NCBI GenBank assembly: GCA_003141315.1
Contig: PLLP01000023.1
Span: 129,111 to 193,110, forward strand
DNA: 64,000 nucleotides
Direction of reading: 5' to 3'
Source: Phycisphaerales bacterium
Lineage (GTDB): Bacteria > Planctomycetota > Phycisphaerae > Sedimentisphaerales > Anaerobacaceae
Program-made: the position numbers and the translations under genes
The notes under the pieces: generated by a model
Seen by the model: only the letters and a program-made list of their open reading frames with translations
The model's database searches: none
Told to the model about the DNA's origin: nothing
Shown here: in pieces, positions 26,048 to 36,393 of the stretch
Numbering within the stretch: the stretch's first letter is position 1
Layout: each line of letters opens with the position of its first letter

Positions 26048-27203
26048 CCGACTTCGTCCGGGCTCCCCGCAGGCCCTCCATTTTCAGAAAGCCCATCCGC
26101 CAGATTACAAGGGCTGACACTATAATCACAACAAGATAAACTATCGCAGCATACCTTGTGCTTATCTGGCTCATTGTAACACCAATCATCGCATAAGCCG
26201 CAGCAAGTGCATAACAAATAGCCACCGTCCTGTTCAACGGTATTCCCCTGTCAATCATCTGGTCATATATATGGCCGCGGTCAGAGACAAACAGCGGTCT
26301 CTTGTTCAGCAGCCTCCTGACAAGCGCCGTGGCAGTATCGAGAATCGGCAGGCCAAAAACAACAATTGACGCCATCCACCAGCGAGGAATATTCTCGGCA
26401 AAAAGTATCATAAGAGCCGCCAGATTAAACCCAAGCATAATAGAGCCGGCATCACCCATAAAAATCTTCGCAGGGTGCCGGTTGAAAGGTAAAAAACCAC
26501 AAACCCCTCCAAAAAGAGCCAAACAAACTATAATCCTTACAGGGTCCCCAACACTACTGAATTCCCACGTCGAAAGATGAATTGCCAGCAGCAGCTGTGC
26601 AAAGGTGATTATTGCAGTCACCCCACCGCAAAGCCCGTCGAGGCCGTCCAGCAGATTAAGTGAATTTGTTGCCCCGAGAACAAAAAAGAACACGAGAATT
26701 CCCCCTGCTGCCAGTTCTACATGGTGCGACATATGCCACCCAATGTAGCCGGCAGAATACCGAAGTGTGGGCATTATCCCGACGGCAATCAAAGTACAAG
26801 CGGCCAGAACCTGTCCCAGTATCTTTTTGCCCGGGGACAGGTCAAAAATATCATCCACAACCCCGACAAAACAGGATATTGCAGCCCCCGCAAGAATACC
26901 CAGAAGCAAAACAGTTGCCTCCTGAAGACACGCCTTGCCGACAAGGCAGTATATACCTGCTAAAACTCCCACCGTAAAACCAATCAGGATTCCCACCCCG
27001 CCGAGATAGGCCACAGGCTTCTTATGTGTCTTGACCTTGTTATCCGGACTATCGACAATGCCGAATTTTAATGCCGCTTTTTTGCACAGCCATGTCGCCG
27101 CCAGTGCGCATAAAAAAGACAGCACTATAACAGGCCAAAACTGTAATATCCAGATTAACGACCTTTTGGGACCAATAAAATTATCAAACAAAAACATACT
27201 CAT
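26025..27203 (-). CDS. Polyprenyl-phosphate GlcNAc/HexNAc-1-phosphate transferase (WecA/MraY family)
   Basis: This polytopic membrane protein of 392 residues has about 10-11 transmembrane segments. The family motifs are KTHKKPVAYLGG near the start, VVDDIFDLSPGKK (the D-D pair), NSLNLLDGLDGL, FLPFNRHPAKIFMGDAGS and the cytoplasmic RGHIYDQMIDRG. Like WecA it would transfer a HexNAc phosphate from UDP-sugar to undecaprenyl phosphate. It runs against the locus and overlaps the end of the last GNAT gene by 23 bases. With the PglC-like enzyme at 17425 the locus has two different types of initiating transferase. Confidence 0.9.
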   Translation of the reverse strand: MSMFLFDNFIGPKRSLIWILQFWPVIVLSFLCALAATWLCKKAALKFGIVDSPDNKVKTHKKPVAYLGGVGILIGFTVGVLAGIYCLVGKACLQEATVLLLGILAGAAISCFVGVVDDIFDLSPGKKILGQVLAACTLIAVGIMPTLRYSAGYIGWHMSHHVELAAGGILVFFFVLGATNSLNLLDGLDGLCGGVTAIITFAQLLLAIHLSTWEFSSVGDPVRIIVCLALFGGVCGFLPFNRHPAKIFMGDAGSIMLGFNLAALMILFAENIPRWWMASIVVFGLPILDTATALVRRLLNKRPLFVSDRGHIYDQMIDRGIPLNRTVAICYALAAAYAMIGVTMSQISTRYAAIVYLVVIIVSALVIWRMGFLKMEGLRGARTKSVNSSRSD

Positions 27204-27288
27204 ACCTGCGAAATTTTACTAATTTTATAGCAGACTATGTAGAACGATTTTAACCGCACAAATATATATATGTCCAGCCAAAAATAAT

Positions 27289-27317
27289 TTGAACATTTCC
27301 CGGCTTTCTGTTAAAAT
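27289..27317 (+). promoter_or_regulatory. Sigma70-type promoter candidate for the ATP-grasp gene
   Basis: TTGAAC (27289-27294) and TAAAAT (27312-27317) are separated by 17 bases, 58 bases before the ATG at 27375. It lies in the divergent gap after the WecA-like gene. The match is good but not tested. Confidence 0.5.
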
Positions 27318-27374
27318 CCGGTTATTGATTTGATACACCATTATTGCGATGTGTTAAAAGAGGATAGATTCATA

Positions 27375-28352
27375 ATGAAAGTTTTGCTGACCAGCGTCGG
27401 CAGGCGAGGATACCTGGTTAAATACTTTAAACAGGACCTCGATAGCGAAGGTGAAGTCTGGGGTGCTGACAGCAGCCAGTATACACCCGCTTTTAAATAC
27501 TGCGACAAAACTGCAATCCTGCCCGAAGTGAGCGAGTCGGATTATATCGATAATATCATCAGCCTCTGCAAAAATAATAAAATAGATATAGTTATTCCAT
27601 TAATTGACCCCGAACTGCAGGTGCTTTCACAGCAGCGACAGAAATTTTACGATAATGGGATATTAGTTGTCGTATCCCCCATTAAAACCATACAAATCTC
27701 TTTCGATAAATATCTTACTTATCAATTCGCCAGAGATAACGGCATCGCTGCCCCTAAATCTTTTATTGATATCGAGCTGACCCTTCAGTCAATCTCCAAA
27801 GGTCAGATGAGCTGGCCTCTGCTTGTTAAACCCAGAAAAGGAAGCGCATCTTTGGGCATATTGCTTTGCCAAAATGAAAAGCAGCTTCGGCTTGCCTTTG
27901 AAAGCTCCACTTTTCCGATGATACAACAGCATATTAAAGGCGATGAATATGGCTATGACGTCTTCTGCGATTTCGATTTCAGGCCAATCAGCGTCTTCTG
28001 CAAAAAGAAGCTTATGATGCGGGCCGGCGAAACCGACAAGGCAATCAGCACAAACGACAAAAACCTCATCGATTTCGGTTTGAAAGTCGCACAAAATCTT
28101 CAGATTTTCGGGCCGGCAGACCTCGATGTTATGGTGGATAAAGATGGTCCGAAACTGCTGGAAATAAACCCCCGCTTTGGCGGCGGCTATCCCTGCTCAC
28201 ACCTCGCCGGCGCTAATTTCCCCGCAAAACTTGTCGCCATTCGCAAGGGCCAAAAACTGGCCCCTGATATCGGCTCCTGCCCTACCGGTGTTTGTATGCT
28301 CAAGCAGGACGAAATCATCTCCTTCGAGGCAGGCAATTCCGCCTCAACATAA
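27375..28352 (+). CDS. ATP-grasp enzyme (CarB-like ligase)
   Basis: This 325-residue protein begins MKVLLTSVGRRGYLVKYF, the pre-ATP-grasp domain of carbamoyl-phosphate-synthase-like ligases. The ATP-grasp elements are PLLVKPRKGSASLGI (P-loop-like lysine region), IQQHIKGDEYGYDVFCD and KLLEINPRFGGGYP (metal ligands E and N). Members form an acyl-phosphate and then an amide bond, and several occur in surface-polysaccharide loci. It could join an amino acid or amine to a sugar carboxylate (inference). I chose the ATG at 27375, with AGAGGA upstream, over an in-frame TTG at 27330. Confidence 0.8.
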   Translation: MKVLLTSVGRRGYLVKYFKQDLDSEGEVWGADSSQYTPAFKYCDKTAILPEVSESDYIDNIISLCKNNKIDIVIPLIDPELQVLSQQRQKFYDNGILVVVSPIKTIQISFDKYLTYQFARDNGIAAPKSFIDIELTLQSISKGQMSWPLLVKPRKGSASLGILLCQNEKQLRLAFESSTFPMIQQHIKGDEYGYDVFCDFDFRPISVFCKKKLMMRAGETDKAISTNDKNLIDFGLKVAQNLQIFGPADLDVMVDKDGPKLLEINPRFGGGYPCSHLAGANFPAKLVAIRKGQKLAPDIGSCPTGVCMLKQDEIISFEAGNSAST

Positions 28353-28397
28353 CTAACCCGCTCCCGATGGAGCATTTCCAAAATTCTAAAAACGCTG

Positions 28398-31300
28398 CTA
28401 TCTTGCTGTCACACTGATTTCATCAATGTAAATGTTATCAGTAGTGTCGCTGGCTTCACAGCGGAATTTAATCTTCGCATTCGTCGGAAAATTATACTGG
28501 CCTGCCTCTGTTCCTTCAGTTATCAGCAACGTTGAATGATAAAACTGGCCATTTGCAAAATCGGTTCCGCTGACAAATTGCTTTATAGTCTGCCAGGTTG
28601 ACCCGTCATAATACATTAGCCGGAAGGATTTACCGGCTTCCATACCAATGGCTTTGTACCAAAAATCTACCTTTATCTGCGTATAATTAGGTGTGCTTAC
28701 ATCAATACCGCTAGTATGCCAGAACGACGACGCATCTCCACTGTTGGCTACAATATCTGCCGCCTGGATGCCCTCATGAGCATAATTGGGACTTACGGTA
28801 TATTTATAGATTTTGGCATTGCCGCCGCCGCTCGTATAATTGCCCCAGCCCGATTCAAAATTATCAGAAGTAAGAACTGTCCAGCTTTTGGTTGTAAAAT
28901 TCCAGACGTCGCCTGTTGTTGTGCCTAACAGGTTCCTGGCATCAATTCTCCAATAATATGTTGTTGCCGCATCCAGCGAACCTGTGTTGTAGGTTGCAGT
29001 TGTGGTATTTGTTTTATATTCAGTTTCATCCGGCGTAGAGTCTGTCCCGAAATAAACATCATAACTGGTAGCGCCACCGCCATTAGACCAGCTTAATGTT
29101 AACGGGTCTATCCGGTTAATATCGCCGCTCGCCGGATTCGGACTGGTCGCTTTTAAAGGCAGTGTCGGGGCCGTTCCTGCCTGCCCGGGAGATGGCAGGT
29201 AAGCAGCCCAGGCGTTGGGGTCGTTGCCGTATAAACTGTAATTCACCTTCGTAAGCGAATATCCCAGGCCATTTGCCCATACAGACCACGGGTCGGTTGC
29301 ACCGTCAAAATTCTCCGGATGCGAGCCATTGCTGTAGCTTACCCTGTCAATACTGATATATTTGCCAATGTCGCCCGGCATAGATATTTCGATATTTTCG
29401 CCGTCATTGTCTAACCCGCCGCTTGTCCATTGCAATTTCCGCACGCCGGCCGGCACGCCCGTATATTGCGCGTTGAAGGCGGTAAGGTTTTTTACCACCA
29501 GAAGATAGCCATGAGCCGGTATGTTCGCATCCGAAGGGAAGGTATATTCGATACCATCGGTAAATTTCCAGCAGGAGTTCGCATCGTAGAGATTAACCCT
29601 GCTTGCCGTAGTATTGTAGAGTTCGATATATTCAGCATCCCAGTTGCCCCACAATTTTTCAGGCCTGTACATAATCTCGCTTATGATAACCGGCCCGACC
29701 TTCGGGTATGCGTTTGCAGCGCTGGAGGTTTGCGAACTCATTGACACAAAGTCATAATTGCCGGTGCTTTTCAGATACCTGCCAAACGAGATATCTTTTT
29801 CGGAAGCTCCGAATTTCTGCACCTGCCGATAGCCCGTAAGAATCCCGCCGCCGTCCTTTTTGCCCGTAAGATAAACAGTCTCACCGTTTTCGCTGAGTGC
29901 GAAATATGCTCCGAAATTGCCGGCCTCGGTAAATACGACATAACCATTCGCAGGTATCGTCGTCGAAGGAATCTGATACTTTGTAAGGTTCAAATCATTA
30001 TCACTAAGGAAGAAGCCTGTAATATCTATCGGGCTGCCGGTCGTGTTGTGCAGTTCAATCCAGTCTTCAGGATACGAATCCTGATGGGCGAGCACTTCGT
30101 TTATAACCACATCGCCCCAGCGTGGACCGCTGTCAGCGGCGCCTGGCGAGCCGCCGATATTTGTGCCTGCCGACCAGCTGCCTTCCCTGCCCCAGCTGGT
30201 TTTGTCAGAATTGTTTTCATTATTGATTGTAAGCGAGTATCCCTCGCCATCCGCAATGCCGCCTGCCCAGGTATCTTTATATTCGAAGTCGAGGATAGTA
30301 TTGCCGATTGCATCTTCGAGTTTTATTCTATCGCCCGCGTTGCTGAGAGTGCCGCTGTAAACGCCCGCAACGTTGATTCCGCCGCCGTATTTTGCGGTGA
30401 ATTTGGTTAAATCTTTAACGACAACGATATACCCGCCTGCCGCAAGTGAAGTATTCGGGAATACAAAATGGATTCCCTCGGTGAACTGGGCCCATCTAAG
30501 GTTAATCGCCGAGCTGCCGATATTTTTCAGCTCGATAAATTCCGTATCTGGGTCAACGGGCGGCGATTCCTGCGGATGATACATAATCTCTGTTATCCGC
30601 AGACTGCTTTGGACGGTGTTGGTGGTAATGTTATAAACAGCTTCCGATAGTGCGCTCCACGTGCCGCCGGAGTAAGCGCGAGCCTTAACCAATACAGGGT
30701 TAGTAAGCGTAATTGCGCTGGTATATTTGGTGCCGTGAATTGCGCCTGTAAGCGGCGTCCTTGGGTCTGAGCCGTCAAGAGTATAATATATATCTCCTGA
30801 AGTTGCGGTCATCGTAAGCGATGCCGACGGGGCAACCATGCCGCCATACTGCTCAGAGCCGTTGATTTTGAATATCGGCGCAGCCACAGTCGGATACCAG
30901 CCTCTGTTTTGCAGTTGTGTAAGAACAGTAGCGGTTCGGCCGGTTATGTATGTATTCAGTACGTAGTCGATTGTGTTAAGCCAGGTATCCTTCGTAAGAG
31001 CCGGGCTGGTCTGGGCATCGCCCCAGCGTGCGGATTCAGCGATAATTGCGGAATCTATCTGGGCGGCCCTGGCGGCGAAGAGGTTCTGTGCGCCTGCAAT
31101 GGTCATCGGGCCGTTATTGAATAAAAATTTATGCACATGGTCCGCAAATTTCAGTATATATTCCGGATGAACCACAAGATACTGGTGAATCGTCTGAGGA
31201 TTAAAACCAATGCATATCTGGGACGCCCAAGGCTCAACAGGACAGCCCTCTATGAAATTCATCAGCGTAGATGCTGTGAAAGGACCTGTTCTGTCGAGGT

Positions 31301-33350
31301 CCGCACCGTAGTATTCTCCCATCATAGCGTGTTCACCGTCGTGGCGGAAAAATTTAAAGCCATCGGGGTTGGTATGATTATAAATTCCGAAGAAATTATT
31401 CGGAATTTCGTTGCCGTACCAGCCGGAGATGGGGGCATCGTAATCGCCCGTGTAAAAAATCGTTATCATATAATCAATAAGGTTATTGACATCGACAAGT
31501 CTCTCATAAGACGGATTTACCGTTCCATCGGTATTCTGTCCCTGGACTTTATAATACTTAATATCGGTTTCAAACCCGTCGAGGCAGGCCTGCCAGAGTC
31601 TCTTGTAGGCGTCGAATGTGCCGTCAACACACTCCATGCTTCTGGGCCAGCTCCTGTTGGGTTTTACCGTATCGTAATCATCGTTGGTTCCGCCGAAATA
31701 GGTAGAACCATAATTTGATTCCGGTCTTTCCTGCGTTTCATAGAGTCCCCAATAAAGGCCGTTCACATATAAGTGATAATAACGGCTCCTCGTGTAAGGT
31801 TCTCCCATCTCCCTCTGGAGGTCGCGGCAGAAAACTTCTCTTACTGCTGTGTTATAAGGGCTGCCATCCATACTCCAGGACCAGTTCTCCTCGCAGCGCA
31901 GGTCAACCCTGCTGAAACTGCTTGCGCCTTCGTCGCCGAACAGCGGGAAATTCAGCGCACCGCCGCCATATTCGCTCTCAAGGAACAATCTGAAGGCGTG
32001 CTTTGGATTACCATCCTGGCAACTTGTGACGCCTCGCATACTAAAACCGGTATTTATCTGGAAACCCCTGCTGCCGTCGGGATTAATTAATTCCACGGAT
32101 GCAGGTCTCTTCCACGCATCACCCCTTATCCAGCCCGGTTCACCATACCACCCGCAATTTACATAGAGACCGGCAGTAGTATCAAAGAGATTCTTCAAAT
32201 CCGTCACAAGAGAAATTGACGGTATTGCCAAAAGGGAATCTCTCATTTGGCCTGAGTACTCGACGCTTGTTGTAATATCAGGGTCCATTTCGTAATCAAT
32301 TCGCTGATTGTTGGTTGCGGTCGATTGACCCGGCAGAGGCCAGTTGGCATCCGGCCTCGTCGCAGGCTGATTAATAGCATTGATGAGAAAGATATATGTC
32401 TGTGTAATACTACTGCTCGGCATCCAGCCGACCTTTGATGCCGCGGCCCGCAGGCACGTTGTTTTCGTAATCTGAATCGGCGAGCTTGCATTATAAACCG
32501 TGCCGTTCGAGTCAACAGGATCTTTGCCATCAGTGGTGTAACGTATTACAGCTCCCTCGGTATCAGTTGCAAGCCTTACCTGGAAAGGCGAATCGTAAAT
32601 ACCTCTTTCCACGCTGAATTTTATATCTGCTACATTGCCGAGATAGCCTGCATTATTTCTATAGCCCGGCGTCGGAATACCCATAAACTGCCAGCTATCA
32701 CTTGCATCAGGATACCTGCCATAAGAAATATCCGATTCCTGTGGTCCAAAATCGACGCGGTCGATAACCGTCTGGCCGTCAGAAGCAAATAATCCGATGC
32801 TTTCACCATTTGCGCTTATCTTAAAATTGGTATGTCTATTGCCCTGTTCGGTATCTTCGTCCGCCCAGAATACAATATAACTATTTGCATCGACACCCAC
32901 CCCATCGGGTATCTGCCATTTCGTAGGATTGGTATCGGGTTTGTCGGTAAGGTACAAGCCGCCCAGCTCGATTCTTTTATCACTGGCATTGTAGATTTCA
33001 AGCCAGTCCGGATACGAACCCGGCTCTTCAGGGTCCTCGATTGTAGCGTGATTCGACGCCATAACCTCGTTGATAAACAACCGGCCATTAAAGTCCTGCT
33101 GCCAATGGTTAGCAAGTATGGAAAAATCGGAAAAATTAACACCGTTCACCCCGTTAAGGTCTGCACAGCCAAAACCCGAACAGCCCGAGGGGTCAAGCCA
33201 CTGCTCTGCAAAGAGTTTCAGGTCGTTAACATCCACTTTTAAATCGCCACTGAGGTCGCCTGCCGGCCAAGTGGCGGCCTTCGCTATCGACGGCAAAAAA
33301 CACATACATACAATCAACACTGTAAGCAGGCATTTACGAGGGCAGGTCAT
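28398..33350 (-). CDS. Giant secreted CotH/lamin-tail-domain protein with N-terminal dockerin-like module
   Basis: This protein has 1650 residues. A signal peptide (1-25, ending AKA) is followed by two dockerin-like repeats (about 30-88: GDLSGDLKVDVNDLKLFA, then ADLNGVNGVNFSDFS). Then come a lamin-tail domain (about 95-235), a chitobiase C-terminal-like domain with YTTDGKDP (about 245-320), a CotH-kinase domain (about 370-800) with YYHLYVNGLYWGLYETQERP and FFRHDGEHAM, a second YTLDGSDP domain, three more lamin-tail repeats (ITEIMYHP, INEVLAHQ, ISEIMYRP), an Fn3-like domain and a C-terminal jelly-roll-like domain. CotH-like proteins are protein or surface kinases in spore formers. The role here is unknown but clearly extracellular. 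GGAG precedes the ATG. Confidence 0.85.
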   Translation of the reverse strand: MTCPRKCLLTVLIVCMCFLPSIAKAATWPAGDLSGDLKVDVNDLKLFAEQWLDPSGCSGFGCADLNGVNGVNFSDFSILANHWQQDFNGRLFINEVMASNHATIEDPEEPGSYPDWLEIYNASDKRIELGGLYLTDKPDTNPTKWQIPDGVGVDANSYIVFWADEDTEQGNRHTNFKISANGESIGLFASDGQTVIDRVDFGPQESDISYGRYPDASDSWQFMGIPTPGYRNNAGYLGNVADIKFSVERGIYDSPFQVRLATDTEGAVIRYTTDGKDPVDSNGTVYNASSPIQITKTTCLRAAASKVGWMPSSSITQTYIFLINAINQPATRPDANWPLPGQSTATNNQRIDYEMDPDITTSVEYSGQMRDSLLAIPSISLVTDLKNLFDTTAGLYVNCGWYGEPGWIRGDAWKRPASVELINPDGSRGFQINTGFSMRGVTSCQDGNPKHAFRLFLESEYGGGALNFPLFGDEGASSFSRVDLRCEENWSWSMDGSPYNTAVREVFCRDLQREMGEPYTRSRYYHLYVNGLYWGLYETQERPESNYGSTYFGGTNDDYDTVKPNRSWPRSMECVDGTFDAYKRLWQACLDGFETDIKYYKVQGQNTDGTVNPSYERLVDVNNLIDYMITIFYTGDYDAPISGWYGNEIPNNFFGIYNHTNPDGFKFFRHDGEHAMMGEYYGADLDRTGPFTASTLMNFIEGCPVEPWASQICIGFNPQTIHQYLVVHPEYILKFADHVHKFLFNNGPMTIAGAQNLFAARAAQIDSAIIAESARWGDAQTSPALTKDTWLNTIDYVLNTYITGRTATVLTQLQNRGWYPTVAAPIFKINGSEQYGGMVAPSASLTMTATSGDIYYTLDGSDPRTPLTGAIHGTKYTSAITLTNPVLVKARAYSGGTWSALSEAVYNITTNTVQSSLRITEIMYHPQESPPVDPDTEFIELKNIGSSAINLRWAQFTEGIHFVFPNTSLAAGGYIVVVKDLTKFTAKYGGGINVAGVYSGTLSNAGDRIKLEDAIGNTILDFEYKDTWAGGIADGEGYSLTINNENNSDKTSWGREGSWSAGTNIGGSPGAADSGPRWGDVVINEVLAHQDSYPEDWIELHNTTGSPIDITGFFLSDNDLNLTKYQIPSTTIPANGYVVFTEAGNFGAYFALSENGETVYLTGKKDGGGILTGYRQVQKFGASEKDISFGRYLKSTGNYDFVSMSSQTSSAANAYPKVGPVIISEIMYRPEKLWGNWDAEYIELYNTTASRVNLYDANSCWKFTDGIEYTFPSDANIPAHGYLLVVKNLTAFNAQYTGVPAGVRKLQWTSGGLDNDGENIEISMPGDIGKYISIDRVSYSNGSHPENFDGATDPWSVWANGLGYSLTKVNYSLYGNDPNAWAAYLPSPGQAGTAPTLPLKATSPNPASGDINRIDPLTLSWSNGGGATSYDVYFGTDSTPDETEYKTNTTTATYNTGSLDAATTYYWRIDARNLLGTTTGDVWNFTTKSWTVLTSDNFESGWGNYTSGGGNAKIYKYTVSPNYAHEGIQAADIVANSGDASSFWHTSGIDVSTPNYTQIKVDFWYKAIGMEAGKSFRLMYYDGSTWQTIKQFVSGTDFANGQFYHSTLLITEGTEAGQYNFPTNAKIKFRCEASDTTDNIYIDEISVTAR

Positions 33351-33435
33351 TCCATATCTCCGAATTTAAAGTGAACATAAACTGCTTTTACCTTCAAACG
33401 GCACAACAACAGGAAGGGGTGTGATATTCAAGCAT

Positions 33436-33464
33436 ATAATACAATAAATCGGTTATTAAATCAA
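33436..33464 (-). promoter_or_regulatory. Sigma70-type promoter candidate for the CotH/LTD gene
   Basis: On the minus strand, TTGATT (33464-33459) and TATTAT (33441-33436) are separated by 17 bases, about 86 bases upstream of the start codon. Only sequence match supports it. Confidence 0.5.
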
Positions 33465-33582
33465 GGTTTTTCGATATTTTCGGCGGAATTGAATCAAACA
33501 GCGTTTGTCAGTCGTGCAGACGGCGTTTTTCCCCTCAATTTCGATGAATCGGCCTGCATAAGCGCGGCCGATACCGATTTTT

Positions 33583-35109
33583 CTATTTTTCCTGTTTCCC
33601 TTTTTGACCGGTAAGGCCGGCAGCCGAACGGCGGGCCATCACGCTGCGGTGGCGGCCATAAAAGGAATAGATAAACATTCCGATAAGCATCCAGACTGCC
33701 AGTCGCAGCCAGTTTGCCGACGGCAGAGAAAACATCAGAACCAGGCATAAGAACACGCCGAGGATTGGTATAACCGGCACCCACGGGCATCTGAAAGGCC
33801 TCTCCGCCTGCGGGTTGGTATGGCGCATAACCAGAACCGCAAGGCAGACGATTACAAACGCAAGCAGCGTCCCGATATTGACAAGTTCCGCAAGGATACC
33901 CAGCGGAATTAACGAACCCATCGTGCCTACCGCGATGCCGGTAAGGATAGTCGATTTCCAGGGTGTGCGAAAACGGGGATGAATGGCAGCGAAGAAACTC
34001 TGCGGAAGCAGCCCGTCCCGCGACATCGCAAGAAGCACTCTCGGCTGACTAAGCATCAGCACCAGCATCACCGATGTAATCCCAGCAACAGCGCCAAGTG
34101 AAATGATGAATTGCGCCCAATGCAGCCCTGCCCGCTGAAATGCCGCCGCTATGGGAGCATCCTTATCGATTTCGGAATAAGGAACCATCCCCGTAAGGAC
34201 AATTGTCACCGCGATGTAAAGAACTGTGCATATAATAAGCGAGGTAATGATGCCGATGGGGACATCACGCTTTGGGTTGCGGGCCTCCTCGGCGTGGGTC
34301 GATACTGAATCGAACCCGATGTAGGCAAAAAATATCATAGCAGACCCTGCGAGCATACCTAAAGGTGCGCCACCCTGCGAACTCTGGCCCCAGATTGTTC
34401 TCCCGAAGAAGCTCAATCCCGCCCAGCCGAACGGTGCAAAGGGATGCCAGTTGGCAGCTTTAACATAAAACGCCCCGACTATAATCACCATCAGGACTAC
34501 CGCTACTTTAACAACCACCATCGTGTTGTTAAAGCGGGAGCTTTCACGAATACCGATGACCAGCACAACCGTAAGTATCGCAGCGATTGCCAGCGCAGGC
34601 AGGTCGAACCAGCTTCCCGTGCTTACAAATTTGTTTGTGATTGAATTATACTCGAAAGGTGCGTTGGAAAGGACAGTTGGGATTTTAATGTGCCCCATCT
34701 TGATTAGTGCCTGGAAATATTTCGACCAGCCGTGCGATACGGTTGCCGCAGCCACGGTGTATTCGAGGATAAGGTCCCACCCGATTATCCATGCGGGTAA
34801 TTCCCCCAGCGTCGCATAAGCATAAGTGAAGGCCGACCCCGCCACCGGCGCCATCGACGCAAATTCAGCATAACACAATGCCGCAAATACGCAGGCCGTC
34901 CCCGCCACAATGAACGACACCACTAATGCGGGCCCCGCCTTTTCACTGGCGGCTATGCCGGTTATTACGAAGATGCCTGCGCCGATTACACAGCCGATTC
35001 CAAGACTCGTAAGCGACCACGGGCCAAGAACCCGCCTCAGCCGATTATCGCTCTTCATCTCCTCATGAAGCAAACTTAACGGCTTCCGCTTGAACACATG
35101 ATGAGACAT
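33583..35109 (-). CDS. APC-superfamily amino-acid permease (CAT-like)
   Basis: This 508-residue transporter has about 13 hydrophobic segments. The signature of the APC superfamily, GIGCVIGAGIFVITG, is in segment 1, and EFASMAPVAGSAFTYAYATLGE and GFDSVSTHAEEARNPKRDVP follow in the cationic-amino-acid-transporter style. It imports amino acids across the cytoplasmic membrane. The N-terminal FKRKPLSLLHEE cytoplasmic stretch is typical of the YfnA/CAT branch. It stands alone, divergent from uppP. Confidence 0.88.
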   Translation of the reverse strand: MSHHVFKRKPLSLLHEEMKSDNRLRRVLGPWSLTSLGIGCVIGAGIFVITGIAASEKAGPALVVSFIVAGTACVFAALCYAEFASMAPVAGSAFTYAYATLGELPAWIIGWDLILEYTVAAATVSHGWSKYFQALIKMGHIKIPTVLSNAPFEYNSITNKFVSTGSWFDLPALAIAAILTVVLVIGIRESSRFNNTMVVVKVAVVLMVIIVGAFYVKAANWHPFAPFGWAGLSFFGRTIWGQSSQGGAPLGMLAGSAMIFFAYIGFDSVSTHAEEARNPKRDVPIGIITSLIICTVLYIAVTIVLTGMVPYSEIDKDAPIAAAFQRAGLHWAQFIISLGAVAGITSVMLVLMLSQPRVLLAMSRDGLLPQSFFAAIHPRFRTPWKSTILTGIAVGTMGSLIPLGILAELVNIGTLLAFVIVCLAVLVMRHTNPQAERPFRCPWVPVIPILGVFLCLVLMFSLPSANWLRLAVWMLIGMFIYSFYGRHRSVMARRSAAGLTGQKGKQEK

Positions 35110-35300
35110 ACTCCTGCACCTGCCAAAAATGTCATCCTTGTTTATTTATTACCCGACGCCCAAAATCTCACATCTCAATTTTGAGATAAAATCTATAGGA
35201 ATTTTTGGAATAAAGCAATAACTAAATTTATCACAAAATCCGCTTTGAAATTCGCCAAAAAATTAGCAGATAAGCCCGCCGGCTCATTTCAGGATTTGGT

Positions 35301-35329
35301 TTGCAATCAACGGTCTGCTGATTCATAAT
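35301..35329 (+). promoter_or_regulatory. Promoter candidate for uppP
   Basis: TTGCAA (35301-35306) and CATAAT (35324-35329) are spaced 17 bases apart, 54 bases before the uppP ATG, in the divergent gap with the permease. It is a moderate match to the sigma70 consensus. Confidence 0.4.
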
Positions 35330-35382
35330 AGGCAAAGTGTAATATAAGTAATTCCTCAACCTTTTTTGGATAGTTTTAGAAT

Positions 35383-36393
35383 ATGAAACAACCTTTAGCC
35401 CGCTTTATTAAAGTCTCCCTTACTGTGCTGATTATCACTGCCGTTTTATTTTTATCATTCGCCTTCTTTAACGCAAAAAATCCAGCGCAAACCATTTCAA
35501 CTCCTTCTGAACAACCCGCCGGACGGCAAATATCAACGCCCCAGGCTGTAATACTGGGCATCGTAGAAGGCTTGACGGAATATCTGCCCGTCTCTTCCAC
35601 AGGCCATCTCATTATCGCCCAGTATTTTATGGGAATGACACGTTTCAGCGACCACATCGGCCCGCTCGGAAGGGTCATCGACAAAGACAAGATGGAAGCC
35701 ATAAACTCTTTCGACATTGTTATCCAGCTCGGTGCAATCCTGGCCGTCGTCGGGCTTTATCGAAAACGCGTCGGCCAAATGTGCGGTGGGCTTGCCGGCA
35801 AAAACTCTCAGGGATTGCGCCTTTTTTCTCTGCTGCTGGTTGCGTTCCTGCCGGCGGCAGCCGTCGGGCTTGTTCTGCACAAAAAAATTGAGCAGGAACT
35901 CTTTGGCCCGACCGCCGTCGCTTATGCCCTTGCGGCAGGCGGCATGCTGATGATTGTCGTCGAGCATTTCTGGCGAAAAAAACAAAACCGGCAGTTCGTC
36001 ACCAACGTTGACAAAATATTTTTCTGGCAGGCAGCCGCTATCGGGTTCGCCCAGGTGCTGGCTATGTGGCCGGGAACTTCGCGAAGTATGATTACCATAT
36101 TGGCTGGTTTGGTCGTCGGACTCGATATGATTACCGCTGCCGAGTTCAGCTTCCTTTTGGCCCTGCCAACGCTTGCAGGAGCTACGCTGCTGTCGGCTTC
36201 TGAGGATTGGGGAATCCTCAAGGAGGCTGCCGGCGTCGATGGCATATTGATAGGCCTGATAGTAAGCGGCATCGTTGCCGCCATTGCGATTAAAGGATTC
36301 GTCAAATGGCTGACGCATCACGGCCTTGCCCCGTTTGGCTTTTATCGCATAGCCGCCGCCATTTTCTTAATCTGGCTCGGTATCGGCAGATAA
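35383..36393 (+). CDS. uppP: Undecaprenyl-diphosphatase with N-terminal extension
   Basis: This is UppP (BacA), which dephosphorylates undecaprenyl diphosphate and so recycles the lipid carrier for peptidoglycan and surface polysaccharide. The active-site motifs GIVEGLTEYLPVSSTGHLII and WPGTSRSMITI are intact. At 336 residues it is longer than the usual ~270. There is an extra hydrophobic helix and linker at the N-terminus (about 1-50) and an insert with RFSDHIGPLGRVIDKDK before FDIVIQLGA. The extra helix could be an additional anchor. Confidence 0.92.
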   Translation: MKQPLARFIKVSLTVLIITAVLFLSFAFFNAKNPAQTISTPSEQPAGRQISTPQAVILGIVEGLTEYLPVSSTGHLIIAQYFMGMTRFSDHIGPLGRVIDKDKMEAINSFDIVIQLGAILAVVGLYRKRVGQMCGGLAGKNSQGLRLFSLLLVAFLPAAAVGLVLHKKIEQELFGPTAVAYALAAGGMLMIVVEHFWRKKQNRQFVTNVDKIFFWQAAAIGFAQVLAMWPGTSRSMITILAGLVVGLDMITAAEFSFLLALPTLAGATLLSASEDWGILKEAAGVDGILIGLIVSGIVAAIAIKGFVKWLTHHGLAPFGFYRIAAAIFLIWLGIGR

